Of a DNA stretch of 5,799 nucleotides, positions 5,658 through 5,799 are shown in pieces. The stretch comes from Bordetella parapertussis. Lineage in GTDB: Bacteria; Pseudomonadota; Gammaproteobacteria; Burkholderiales; SG8-39. How positions within the stretch are numbered: the first letter of the stretch is position 1; the number at the start of each line of letters is the position of its first letter. The DNA lies in contig CAMDRY010000229.1 of the NCBI GenBank assembly GCA_945906975.1, positions 1 to 5,799 on the forward strand. Direction: 5' to 3'. The notes beneath the pieces were generated by a model, which did not search any database, had not been told where the DNA came from, and worked only from the letters and a program-made list of their open reading frames with translations. The position numbers were made by a program, and so were the translations under genes.

Positions 5658-5790
5658 CTCGCACATGACATGACCTTTGCGTGTTCTGGCAAAGGTCTCG
5701 CTCGCCGCCGGTCATCTGGCCGCCAGCCGCGCCGGAAGTTTTTAAGGCTTCGTATTGACGACGGGCTGCTAGAAGCTACTCCCCTTTGGA
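5652..5790 (-). promoter_or_regulatory. yybP-ykoY family manganese riboswitch (aptamer)
   Basis: Reading the minus strand, the conserved blocks of this family occur in the right order. AAAGGGGAGTAGC lies at 5787-5775, GTCGTCAATACG at 5762-5751, and GAGACCTTTGCC at 5699-5688. Supporting stems are GCTTC/GAAGC (5776-5772 with 5751-5747), CTGG/CCAG (5726-5723 with 5719-5716), and ACCTTTGC/GCAAAGGT (5696-5689 with 5680-5673). The family binds Mn2+ and usually raises expression of metal efflux or related membrane proteins. Possible closing pairs AAAGG/CCTTT would use the 5' arm of the downstream terminator. Ligand binding would then prevent termination, which fits the ON logic known for the family. 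The 5' boundary is approximate, and the promoter lies beyond the window end. The downstream gene is a short LysR-type protein, an unusual target. Confidence 0.85.
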
Positions 5791-5799
5791 GGGACCCCT

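Overview
The window reads as chromosomal DNA of a GC-rich betaproteobacterium, probably of the order Burkholderiales. The best pointer is a PhaM-type polyhydroxyalkanoate (PHA) granule protein. A QorA-type quinone oxidoreductase, an EamA transporter and a lone DctP-type binding protein fit the same background. No rRNA, tRNA, insertion sequence, phage gene or CRISPR array was seen.

Layout. Positions 1-267 hold the C-terminal end of a patatin-like phospholipase that begins outside the window. Positions 359-1917 hold a two-gene unit, phaM and a FIST-domain sensor gene, joined by an ATGA overlap. A spacer of 194 bases (1918-2111) carries a hairpin, a 10-bp direct repeat pair and an array of about six 12-bp tandem units that runs into the ribosome binding site of qor (2112-3086). 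A terminator at 3138-3172 separates qor from a convergent EamA/DMT transporter gene (3165-4028, minus). A divergent intergenic region (4029-4185) leads to a dctP-type periplasmic binding protein gene (4186-5193), which has no membrane-subunit genes beside it. A second terminator (5213-5242) lies between dctP and a convergent, very short LysR-type gene (5225-5596, minus) that encodes little more than the DNA-binding domain.

The most notable element is the leader of that short LysR gene. On the minus strand, from about 5790 to 5652, the sequence carries the conserved blocks of the yybP-ykoY manganese riboswitch (GGGGAGTAGC, GTCGTCAATACG, GAGACCTTTGCC). A clean intrinsic terminator, a Shine-Dalgarno sequence and the ATG of the LysR-like gene follow in order. 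This family normally controls manganese efflux or other membrane transport proteins. Here it appears to control a 123-residue helix-turn-helix protein without an effector domain. That would make a manganese-gated small DNA-binding regulator, which I do not recognise from any described system.

Working together: phaM and the FIST gene are probably co-translated. The other genes look like separate transcription units bounded by terminators, and the sequence does not show a shared pathway for them.
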